Positions 1-7,136 of a DNA stretch of 31,216 nt are shown piece after piece. Location: contig JADGAE010000002.1 in NCBI GenBank assembly GCA_015232165.1, forward strand, positions 1 to 31,216, read 5' to 3'. The position numbers were made by a program, and so were the translations under genes. Within the stretch, counting starts at the first letter, position 1. Every line of letters begins with the position of its first letter. This DNA is from Nitrospirota bacterium. GTDB taxonomy: Bacteria > Nitrospirota > Thermodesulfovibrionia > Thermodesulfovibrionales > Magnetobacteriaceae. The notes under the pieces are model-generated. The model worked only from the letters and a program-made list of their open reading frames with translations, was not told the DNA's origin and made no database searches.

Positions 1-85
1 CCCCTCCGCCCCCCTTCAGAACCCCCTGCAAGGGGGCCAGCCCCCTTGACCCCATAAAAGTGCTACGTATATCGAAATCTGCTAT
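1..85 (-). repeat. Truncated palindromic repeat (module A) with a D-type inverted-repeat end
   Basis: Positions 1-53 are the reverse complement of the GC-rich double-hairpin module also seen at 2804, 6961, 22465 and 26627. The window edge cuts it. Positions 70-85 (ATCGAAATCTGCTATA) are an exact reverse complement of 26579-26594, which lies on the outer side of another module A copy. This is therefore probably the right end of an element of the same class as 26579-26768. It lies directly upstream of the methyltransferase gene. Confidence 0.75.
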
Positions 86-88
86 AAT
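83..88 (+). promoter_or_regulatory. Possible -10 box for the methyltransferase gene
   Basis: A perfect TATAAT hexamer lies 27 bases before the chosen start codon. No convincing -35 box is present at the usual distance. The hexamer straddles the end of the repeat element, so the element may have supplied part of the promoter. This is a weak call from sequence alone. Confidence 0.35.
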
Positions 89-114
89 CTTTGAGACCAT
101 GAAGGAGGGTGCTA

Positions 115-2730
115 ATGCAAAGGAAGAAAGCAGATAGCGCATCGAACATAGACAGCGTCAAGCATAAAGATAAGCGCAGCAATATCCCTACTGAGGAGTT
201 GCGTGATTTTGTAAAAGAAGACGAGAAGTCCCCAAAAGTTGTTCACTATCGGCGCGACCCCTCTCTTGACCCCCAGTTGGTATGGAAGGGCAAGGACGAG
301 CAGGACAGTAAGGATTTATCGGTTCCGTGTGTTCCAATCTACATACAGGAGAAGATACACCCCCAGGCAATTGTGGAGGACATCAAGGCCTACGCCGCCA
401 GGCAAAGCCCTGAAGAAGGCCCCCGATTATTCTCGGACTTCAACGGTATCGGGTTCGAGGAGCTGATAGAGTTTTATCGGCATGAGCAGAATTGGTCTAA
501 TCGGATGATACTCGGCGATTCTCTTCAGGTGATAACCTCCCTTGCTGAGAAAGAGGGGCTTAAGGGCAAGGTCCAGATGATATATCTTGATCCGCCGTAT
601 GGGATTAAGTTTGGTTCTAACTGGCAGGTAAGCACAAGGAAGCGCGATGTTAAGGACGGCAAGGCCGAAGATGTAACCAGACAACCGGAACAGGTCAAGG
701 CGTTTCGGGACACTTGGGAGCTTGGGATACACTCGTACTTGAGCTATCTGAGGGACAGGCTGATGGTTGCAAGGGAGCTACTGACGGAGACCGGCAGCGT
801 CTTTGTGCAGATTGGGGATGAGAATGTGCATTTGGTCAGGTGTTTGATGGATGAGGTGTTTGGAAGTGAGAATTTTGTCTCGTTCATTACATTTCGGAAG
901 AAAATGATGCCTCTTGGGGCAAAATTATTGGAATCGGTAAGCGATTATATACTATGGTATTCCAAGGATATAAAAAATGTTAAGTATCGTTCAATTTTTG
1001 AGGATAAAAATATAGAAGGTGATTATATTTGGGGATATATACAGTTTCCTGACATGTCGTACAGAAAAATGACGCTGGATGAGATTAATAATCACAAATT
1101 ATTACCTGATGGATATAGGATATTTCAACCAATCTCCCTTAGACCGGCTGGTTTTAATAAATCAGGTGTTTTTGAATTTGAGTTTAAAGGTAAAAAATAT
1201 AAACCTATAGACGGTTCATCTTATGGTAGTAGCAAAGATGGTATGGAGCGATTAAAGGTATCTGACAGGCTTATTGAAATTGGTAACAGTTTAAGATATA
1301 AACTATTTTGGGATGATTATCCTGTTATGGTTACGACTAATTTAATAAACAAGGCGTCACCGCCAAGTGATAAAATTTATGTTGTCCAGACTTCTATAAC
1401 GATAATTAAGCGTTGCCTCCTCATGGCCACCGATCCGGGCGACATCGTCCTTGACCCCACGTGCGGCAGCGGAACGACTGCATACGTGGCCGAGCAGTGG
1501 GGACGCCGCTGGATTACCATCGACACCTCCCGCGTTGCCCTTGCCCTTGCACGTACACGACTGATGTCTGCACGATATCCGTACTACTATCTGGCTGACA
1601 CGCGGGAGGGGATCGACAAGGAAGCGGAGATCACCGGCAAGCCGTCCCTGTCCGTGCCAATGACCGAGGGGGATATCAAAAAGGGATTCGTTTACAGGCG
1701 TGTTCCTCATGTCACCCTGAAATCAATCGCCAATAATCCCGATATCAAGGAGGGTATGTCCCGGCAGGAGATCGACGCCGCAATAGCCCGACATGCAGAG
1801 ATGGAAGTCCTCTACGACCAACCCTACGAGGACAAAAAACGCATCCGTGTTGCCGGCCCTTTTACGGTTGAGAGCCTCTCGCCCCACCGCATACTCAATA
1901 CCGACGATGAAGCCCCAACGTCTGAGACTCAAGGCCGAAAGATCGACAGCAATGGACAGTTCGTAACTCTGATTATCGAAAACCTCAAAAAAGCAGGCGT
2001 GCAAAATACTAAAATATCGCAGCGTCTTATTTTCGACTGCCTTGACCCCTATGCCGGAATCTGGATACACGCATCAGGTAAATATACGAAGAATGACAAG
2101 AGCATGCGTGTCGCTGTAACAATCGGCCCGGAGCATGGCACCGTGGGGCCTGAGCTGGTGAAAGAGGCGGCAAAGGAGGCCGTTCAAGGAGTTGGGTTTG
2201 AGCTGCTTATAGTATGCGGCTTTGCCTTTGACCCGCATGTTTCCGAGGAAGTAAAGAGATATGGGAACTTAACCGTTCTCCCCGCTAAAATGAACCCGGA
2301 CCTGACAATAGGAGATGATCTCCTAAAAAAGACTGGTACAGGAAATCTCTTTATGGTTTTTGGCGAACCTGATATGGAGATCAAGACCGAAAATGAAAAA
2401 GTCACAGTTATAATAAAAGGCCTGGATATCTATGACCCCACAACCGGAGAGATTCGCAACAACTCCACGGATGACATAGCGTGTTGGTTCATCGATACCA
2501 ATTACAACGGCGAGAGCTTCTTTGTCCGTCACGCATACTTTACGGGTGCGGACAGACCATACGAAAAACTTAAAAATGCCCTCCGCACAGAGATAGATGA
2601 AACAGCATGGTCAAGCGTTTACTCTACTGAAAGCCGTCCGTTTGATAAGCCGGAAACCGGCAAGATTGCCATAAAAGTAATAAATCACTACGGGGATGAA
2701 GTGTTGAAGGTCTATACTCTCTCTTCATAA
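115..2730 (+). CDS. Beta-class N6-adenine DNA methyltransferase (type III Mod-like)
   Basis: Predicted site-specific DNA adenine methyltransferase of 871 residues. The catalytic motif DPPY is at about residues 159-162 and the SAM-binding motif DPTCGSGT at 447-454. Catalytic motif before SAM motif, with a large recognition region between them, is the beta-class order used by type III Mod and CcrM-like enzymes. I chose ATG 115 over GTG 109 because AAGGAGG ends six bases before it, whereas it touches the GTG. The C-terminal ~350 residues match no domain I can name. The segment between the two motifs (about 875-1415) is far more AT-rich than its flanks, suggesting an exchanged target-recognition domain. 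No restriction or helicase gene follows: the next genes are chemotaxis genes on the other strand. A partner could lie left of the window, or the enzyme may be an orphan. The recognition site cannot be read from sequence. Confidence 0.88.
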   Translation: MQRKKADSASNIDSVKHKDKRSNIPTEELRDFVKEDEKSPKVVHYRRDPSLDPQLVWKGKDEQDSKDLSVPCVPIYIQEKIHPQAIVEDIKAYAARQSPEEGPRLFSDFNGIGFEELIEFYRHEQNWSNRMILGDSLQVITSLAEKEGLKGKVQMIYLDPPYGIKFGSNWQVSTRKRDVKDGKAEDVTRQPEQVKAFRDTWELGIHSYLSYLRDRLMVARELLTETGSVFVQIGDENVHLVRCLMDEVFGSENFVSFITFRKKMMPLGAKLLESVSDYILWYSKDIKNVKYRSIFEDKNIEGDYIWGYIQFPDMSYRKMTLDEINNHKLLPDGYRIFQPISLRPAGFNKSGVFEFEFKGKKYKPIDGSSYGSSKDGMERLKVSDRLIEIGNSLRYKLFWDDYPVMVTTNLINKASPPSDKIYVVQTSITIIKRCLLMATDPGDIVLDPTCGSGTTAYVAEQWGRRWITIDTSRVALALARTRLMSARYPYYYLADTREGIDKEAEITGKPSLSVPMTEGDIKKGFVYRRVPHVTLKSIANNPDIKEGMSRQEIDAAIARHAEMEVLYDQPYEDKKRIRVAGPFTVESLSPHRILNTDDEAPTSETQGRKIDSNGQFVTLIIENLKKAGVQNTKISQRLIFDCLDPYAGIWIHASGKYTKNDKSMRVAVTIGPEHGTVGPELVKEAAKEAVQGVGFELLIVCGFAFDPHVSEEVKRYGNLTVLPAKMNPDLTIGDDLLKKTGTGNLFMVFGEPDMEIKTENEKVTVIIKGLDIYDPTTGEIRNNSTDDIACWFIDTNYNGESFFVRHAYFTGADRPYEKLKNALRTEIDETAWSSVYSTESRPFDKPETGKIAIKVINHYGDEVLKVYTLSS

Positions 2731-2803
2731 CGGTGTCGCAAACAATGTGATATGCTGAAATGACACAGGTTTTTTCAGGCATGATAATTGAGCGTGAAAT
2801 AAT

Positions 2804-2863
2804 GGGGTCAAGGGGACTGGTCCCCTTGCAGGGGGTTCTGAAGGGGGGCGGAGCCGCCCCTTT
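2804..2863 (+). repeat. Palindromic module A, copy 2
   Basis: Short-form copy of the dispersed GC-rich module. It has a first hairpin (CAAGGGG pairing with CCCCTTG), a spacer containing GGGGGTTCTGAAGG, and a second hairpin GGGGCG-GAGC-CGCCCC followed by a T-rich stretch. It lies 73 bases past the methyltransferase stop, between convergent genes. Stretches 2731-2803 and 2864-2946 hold no gene that I can see. Confidence 0.8.
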
Positions 2864-2868
2864 CTTTA
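2841..2868 (+). terminator. Rho-independent terminator-like hairpin after the methyltransferase
   Basis: A stem of GGGGCG with CGCCCC and a four-base loop is followed by TTTCTTT. It is formed by the second hairpin of module A and is in the right orientation to end the methyltransferase transcript. Confidence 0.6.
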
Positions 2869-2946
2869 TTGTATGCAAGCAATTTTGATACCCGAAAAAA
2901 CTCGAATCCGAATCAGTATACCACCCACTCACTTTACGAAAGAGCC

Positions 2947-3093
2947 GTAAAATTAACTTCATGGATTAAAGACCTGGATTCCTGCTTTCGCAGGAATGAC
3001 AGTTAGAGCCGTTTTCCAAGTGTGTCATTCCTGGCTTGACCAGGAATCCAGGACGCGTAAAGGTATAGTTACCATGAAATATAAAGAAGATAC
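2947..3093 (+). mobile_element. MITE-like element of family B, copy 1 (left end degraded)
   Basis: This segment matches, in inverted orientation, the complete element at 26772-26985. It carries two internal palindromes (GGATTCCTGC...GCAGGAATGAC and TCATTCCTGG...CCAGGAATCC), which are also inverted relative to each other. It ends in TTACCATGAAATATAAAG plus AAGATAC, the family B right terminal repeat. The left terminal repeat is clear only from GTAAAATTAACTTCATGG inward. No coding potential is seen. The remaining 3094-3266 contains no supported gene. Confidence 0.7.
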
Positions 3094-3266
3094 CATAATC
3101 CGATTATAGCACCCAATGACAAATAAAGGCACTTTGGATTGTCCAAGACATAAGGGGACAGAGCAGGACTAATTTGTTCTCCGTTGGCAAAGCACCATCT
3201 CAGCCCTTCCAAATAAAGGGAGGGGTACATATGGAATATGACATTGTTAATTTAAACACCAGGGTC

Positions 3267-3728
3267 TCAAAACACCGACATTTCACCCTGTTCTATGAGT
3301 TTATCGATATCCAGGAGTATGATCAGGCGGTCGGCGAGCTTTGCTATGCCGTTGATGAACTCGGTTGATATGTCCGTGGCCATAGGGGGTGTTGCCTCCA
3401 CAATGGTTGCCGGCACCCTAAGAACCTCGGATACGGAATCCACCACCATGCCCATCGTAATGCCCTTGATGTCTACGATCATGATACGCGCATCGGTATC
3501 GTTTTCGATCTCCGAGATTCCGAATTTCTTTCTCAGGTTGATGACGGGTATTACCTTGCCACGGAGGTTTATTACGCCCTCCACATACTGTGGCGAGTTA
3601 GGTACCATGGTGATAACCGTCATCCTGTTAATCTCCTGTACCTTAAGGATATCAATGGCATACTCCTCACTGCCTAATGTAAAGGTAACCAGCTGTAATA
3701 CACCCTCTGTTACTGTGAAAGCCTCCAT
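3267..3728 (-). CDS. cheW: Chemotaxis coupling protein CheW
   Basis: A 153-residue protein consisting of one CheW domain. The recognisable parts are the EYAIDILKVQEINR strand, the YVEGVINLRGKVIPVINLRKKFG core and the C-terminal LIILLDIDKLI. CheW links chemoreceptors to CheA at the inner face of the membrane. A good ribosome site (AGGGAG) precedes the ATG. It is the last gene of the minus-strand che set, 78 bases after cheB. The linking gap holds a small CCCAC/GTGGG hairpin without a U-tract. A second CheW module is present in the CheW-CheZ fusion upstream, so the system has two adaptors. No chemoreceptor gene lies in the window. Confidence 0.95.
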   Translation of the reverse strand: MEAFTVTEGVLQLVTFTLGSEEYAIDILKVQEINRMTVITMVPNSPQYVEGVINLRGKVIPVINLRKKFGISEIENDTDARIMIVDIKGITMGMVVDSVSEVLRVPATIVEATPPMATDISTEFINGIAKLADRLIILLDIDKLIEQGEMSVF

Positions 3729-3806
3729 AAAATCTCCCTTGTTCTACGCTTAATTGTTTTTTTTAGTCTTAATCCCACTTACGTGTGGGTGATGGTCATA
3801 GTGACG

Positions 3807-4877
3807 CTATATAGAGTTAATAATCTCCCCGGCCACCTCACTCAGAGACACTACCTTATCGGCAATTTTAGCATCTACGACAGCCTTTGGCATGCCATAG
3901 ACGACGCAACTGTCTTCGTCCTGGGCAAGGGTCCTGCCATCGCCTTCTTTTATGGCCTTCATCCCCTTGAGTCCGTCATTCCCCATGCCCGTGAGTATAA
4001 CCCCCAGGCAGTTGCCCGGATACAATTGCGCAACGGACAACATCATTACATCCACGGAGGGCTTGTATATATACTCGTTGTTTTCCGATATACATATGTA
4101 TTTTTCTATGCCTTTTTTCACTATGCTCATATGCCCGTATCCCGGGGCTATATAGACGATACCGCTCTGTAGTTTTTCGCCGTTTTTGGCCTCCTGGACG
4201 CAGACCTGACTGAGCTGGTTTAATCGTTCGGCAAAGGGGCCGGTAAAGCTATGTGGCATGTGTTGAGAGATCACGATGGGGATGCTTATGTTTTTGGGCA
4301 ATAGGGGCACGATAGACTGTAAGGCCTTTGGTCCCCCGGTGGAGGTGCCGATGGCTATAATGTTCATACGCTTTGAGGAGGTAAACTGCACGTTCTTTGA
4401 AATCGGCAGGTGCGCGGCGGTTCTTGTTTGCGCGGTCCTGGATATTTTTTTGGGTATCTTTAATCCTTTTGAACCTATCTGTTTTATTTTATCTATAAGC
4501 ATGAGCTTGATATTAACTATATTAATGGACAGCTCGGAGAGATTTTTAGGGATAAAGTCCACCGCCCCCATATCCAGGGCATCAAGCGTAGTCTTGGCAC
4601 CTTCGGTAGTCAAGGAACTGACCATAATAACAGGCAGGGGGGACTTCTCCATTAATATCTTCAGGGTCTCAAGGCCATTCATCCTGGGCATTTCGACATC
4701 CAACGTCATGATGTCCGGCTTAAGGATCGCAACCTTCTCTAATGCCTCCACACCGTCACGCGCCACCCCCACTACCTCAATAGAGGGGTCTGAGACCAAC
4801 ATACTCTTTATGGCGTTTCTCATAAACGCAGAGTCGTCTACGATCAATACCCTGATGTGCTTTCCCGACTTTTCCAT
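3807..4877 (-). CDS. cheB: Chemotaxis protein-glutamate methylesterase CheB
   Basis: A 356-residue two-domain enzyme. The N-terminal receiver has acidic residues D14/D15, phospho-acceptor D60 (in TLDVEMPRMNG) and K111. The C-terminal methylesterase has catalytic S179 (GTSTGGPK), H206 (SQHMP) and D301 (GMGNDG), so the triad is complete. It removes methyl groups from chemoreceptor glutamates during adaptation, opposing CheR, and is activated by phosphate from CheA. Length and order are normal for the family. It starts 11 bases after the cheA stop and is presumably co-transcribed with it. Confidence 0.97.
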   Translation of the reverse strand: MEKSGKHIRVLIVDDSAFMRNAIKSMLVSDPSIEVVGVARDGVEALEKVAILKPDIMTLDVEMPRMNGLETLKILMEKSPLPVIMVSSLTTEGAKTTLDALDMGAVDFIPKNLSELSINIVNIKLMLIDKIKQIGSKGLKIPKKISRTAQTRTAAHLPISKNVQFTSSKRMNIIAIGTSTGGPKALQSIVPLLPKNISIPIVISQHMPHSFTGPFAERLNQLSQVCVQEAKNGEKLQSGIVYIAPGYGHMSIVKKGIEKYICISENNEYIYKPSVDVMMLSVAQLYPGNCLGVILTGMGNDGLKGMKAIKEGDGRTLAQDEDSCVVYGMPKAVVDAKIADKVVSLSEVAGEIINSI

Positions 4878-4888
4878 CTATCTGCCGT

Positions 4889-6868
4889 TTACTTGTGTCC
4901 CTGTAACGTAGAGCTAAATATCACTGTTGGGTCTATTATCAGGACGACCTTTCCGTCGCCGGTTATCGTGGCTCCTGCTATGCCGTCGGCGCTGTTGGAG
5001 AAGCCCTCTATTGATTTTATGACCACCTCTTCCTGTCCATAGAGCTTGTCAACCATCATGCCAAACTTCTTTTCGTTGACCACAATAACAACCATGTAGA
5101 CCTTTTCGGTGTCATCTGCCGATGTCGAGGTAATATAGAATTTGTTGGCCAGTCTGTATACCGGTACGACCTCGTCTCTGAGGAACACGGTCTCCTGTCC
5201 CCTGATGGTCTTGATGTCCTTCTTGTCCAGGCGCACAGTCTCAACGACCGAAGACAGCGGGACCGCAAATACCTCATCGGCCACACCAACCATCAATGCC
5301 TGGATGATTGCAAGGGTCAGCGGTAGACGCAACAAGAACCTCGTGCCCTGTCCCACCTCCGTTTCTATGCTGATAGAGCCGTTGAGCTTGGTGATATTGG
5401 TCTTTACGACGTCCATACCTACGCCGCGCCCTGAGACGTCCGTCACCAGCTTGGCTGTTGAAAAGCCCGGCAGAAATATGTAATCCAGCACCTCCTTGTC
5501 GGACATCCTGTCTATTTCATCCTGTGAGGCGAATTCTTTTTCCACAATTTTTTCTTTTAGTTTATCTACGTCGATCCCCTTGCCGTCATCCTCTATGGCC
5601 AGCACTATGTTGTTGCCCTCCTGATAGGCCGACAGTATGACGGTGCCATGCCGGGTCTTACCGGCTGACTCTCTGACATCGGGTAGTTCTATGCCGTGGT
5701 CTGCGGCGTTTCTGATCAAGTGTACCAGGGGGTCGCCGACCTCTTCAATGATTGACTTATCCAGCTCCGTCTCCTCGCCGACAAGGCGCAGTTCCACCTC
5801 TTTTTTCATGGTCCTGGCCAGGTCCCTGACCATCCTGGGGAACTTGTTGAAGACCTTTTTGACCGGCTGCATCCTCGTCTTCATAACGGCCAGTTGCAGG
5901 TCGGTCGTTATGAGGTTGATAAAGGCGGTCAACTCCGACAGATGTGATATGTCTGCCGTTTCGGAGTACTTGATATCAAGGTTGGCCACGAGCTTCATAA
6001 GCCTGTTACGGGCAAGCACAAGCTCTCCAACGAGATTTAACACGTTATCGAGTCTCTCCACATCCACCCTGATTGTCTGTTCTACCTGTTGTGGCTGGCC
6101 TTTATCGGATTGAGCAGGTTGTTTGGCAAGGACCTTTTTTACATCTTCCTTGGAGGCCTTATCTGTGGCAGTCAGTATTTCACCAACCTTGGGCACGTCC
6201 CCCGTGTCTATGGACTCTTTTATCATTGACTGGATGGTGAGGGCTTCTTCTACATCGTCCTCGGAGACCTTGCCGTCCTCAACGAGCAGCTCCCCCAGGT
6301 GTTTGGGCGGCTTGGCCTCATCCACTTCCCTATAGTCATTGTCTTCATACTCCCCTGCGAAATTGCTCTGTAGGTCTTCCGTATCAATATCGGGGTGCAG
6401 TTCTTCATGCTCGCCCCTGGCAGAGATGGCGGACTTTGCAGATGCCTGTTTTGTTGACTTACCACCTTCGGCCGAGGTGCCGGCGCCATCGTAGACGTCT
6501 TGCAGTTTGCCCAGGATGCCTGTCAGGTCTTCCTCGACGTCGTCCTTTTGCTTTATATGTTCAAGGAGCACCTTGACCATGTCTATTGATTCCAGTATCA
6601 CATCCATTATATTAGGGGCCAGAAAGATGTCACCGTCTTTTATTTTTTTCAGGACGGACTCGGTTATGTGAGTAAGCTGAACCATCTGAGTGAATCCCAG
6701 AAACCCGGAGGCCCCCTTTATTGTATGTACAGAGCGAAAGATATCGTTTACAAGGGCCTGATTGTCCCTGTTTGTTTCCAGCTCAACAAATTTCTGGCTA
6801 AGTTCTTCAATAAGCTCGGTGGTTTCTATAAGAAAGTCGCTTATTATCTCATCCATCTCATCAGCCAT
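4889..6868 (-). CDS. cheA: Chemotaxis histidine kinase CheA with MshEN-like insert
   Basis: A 659-residue kinase. The HPt domain carries phospho-acceptor H48 in RSVHTIKGASGF. P3 dimerisation runs from about 265 to 330 (RVDVERLDNVLNLVGELV). The ATPase spans about 370-515, with N box HLIRNAADHGIE (383-394), G1 DDGKGID (427-433), F box FLPGFST and G2 GRGVGMDVV. A CheW-like domain occupies about 516-659. Where a P2 CheY/CheB-binding domain is usual, residues 189-250 hold two copies of an LGELLVEDGKVS-type helix motif resembling the MshEN domain of GspE/MshE ATPases. All catalytic boxes look intact. AAGGAG precedes the ATG. The 268-base gap upstream, before the CheW-CheZ gene, is filled mainly by a repeat element. 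Confidence 0.97.
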   Translation of the reverse strand: MADEMDEIISDFLIETTELIEELSQKFVELETNRDNQALVNDIFRSVHTIKGASGFLGFTQMVQLTHITESVLKKIKDGDIFLAPNIMDVILESIDMVKVLLEHIKQKDDVEEDLTGILGKLQDVYDGAGTSAEGGKSTKQASAKSAISARGEHEELHPDIDTEDLQSNFAGEYEDNDYREVDEAKPPKHLGELLVEDGKVSEDDVEEALTIQSMIKESIDTGDVPKVGEILTATDKASKEDVKKVLAKQPAQSDKGQPQQVEQTIRVDVERLDNVLNLVGELVLARNRLMKLVANLDIKYSETADISHLSELTAFINLITTDLQLAVMKTRMQPVKKVFNKFPRMVRDLARTMKKEVELRLVGEETELDKSIIEEVGDPLVHLIRNAADHGIELPDVRESAGKTRHGTVILSAYQEGNNIVLAIEDDGKGIDVDKLKEKIVEKEFASQDEIDRMSDKEVLDYIFLPGFSTAKLVTDVSGRGVGMDVVKTNITKLNGSISIETEVGQGTRFLLRLPLTLAIIQALMVGVADEVFAVPLSSVVETVRLDKKDIKTIRGQETVFLRDEVVPVYRLANKFYITSTSADDTEKVYMVVIVVNEKKFGMMVDKLYGQEEVVIKSIEGFSNSADGIAGATITGDGKVVLIIDPTVIFSSTLQGHK

Positions 6869-6923
6869 GGCAATCTCCTTTTAGGCCTTTTCGTCTTTGG
6901 CCTCTATCTTTTAACATAATAAC

Positions 6924-7093
6924 GTGTCCTCTTAAAAAATCATGGTAAAATTCCTTTAAAGGGGTCAAGGGGCGAGCCTCCCCCGGTTCAGTGGGGGCCG
7001 GCCCCCTTGCAGGGGAGGTTTGAGGAGGGGGCGGAGCCGCCCTCCTTCTCTCTTGCCTTAAAGTACAGTTACCATGAAATATAAATAAGATAC
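6924..7093 (+). mobile_element. Chimeric MITE-like element: family B ends around a module A core
   Basis: The left end at 6924-6952 matches the family B terminal repeat at about 26 of 29 positions by eye (GTGTCCTCTTAAAAAATCAT then GGTAAAATT). The right end at about 7058-7093 is the family B right terminal repeat (TTACCATGAAATATAAATA then AGATAC). Instead of the usual palindromic core, the interior 6961-7048 is a long-form module A copy with an extra CCCCCGGTTCAGTGGGGG hairpin. The flanking octamers ATAATAAC (6916-6923) and AGAATAAC (7094-7101) differ at one base, as expected for a slightly aged 8-bp target duplication. It sits between the CheW-CheZ gene and cheA. The T-rich side of its terminator hairpin faces the strand opposite to the operon. 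Confidence 0.72.
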
Positions 7094-7136
7094 AGAATAA
7101 CCTTCCGTGTCTCATAAAAAAAAGACGCACACCGAA

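Noticed and set aside
2733..2902. Target duplication and inverted ends around the module A copy at 2804.
   Set aside because: Outer sequences show only scattered similarity to B or D ends and no matching octamers, so I did not call a bounded element there.
3231..3368. A 45-codon plus-strand frame starting at ATG 3231, with a strong GGGAGGGG ribosome-like site, antisense to the end of cheW.
   Set aside because: Most of it is the complement of the conserved cheW 3' end, the peptide has no recognisable features, and the purine-rich stretch can arise by chance. Not enough to call a gene.
3774..3788. CCCAC/GTGGG hairpin between cheB and cheW as a terminator.
   Set aside because: On the minus strand it is followed by an A-rich, not T-rich, stretch, and the genes on both sides are on the same strand in one pathway.
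6861..7130. Minus-strand 89-codon frame between the CheW-CheZ gene and cheA.
   Set aside because: It is formed by the GC-rich repeat module and element ends, and has no ribosome site or family resemblance.
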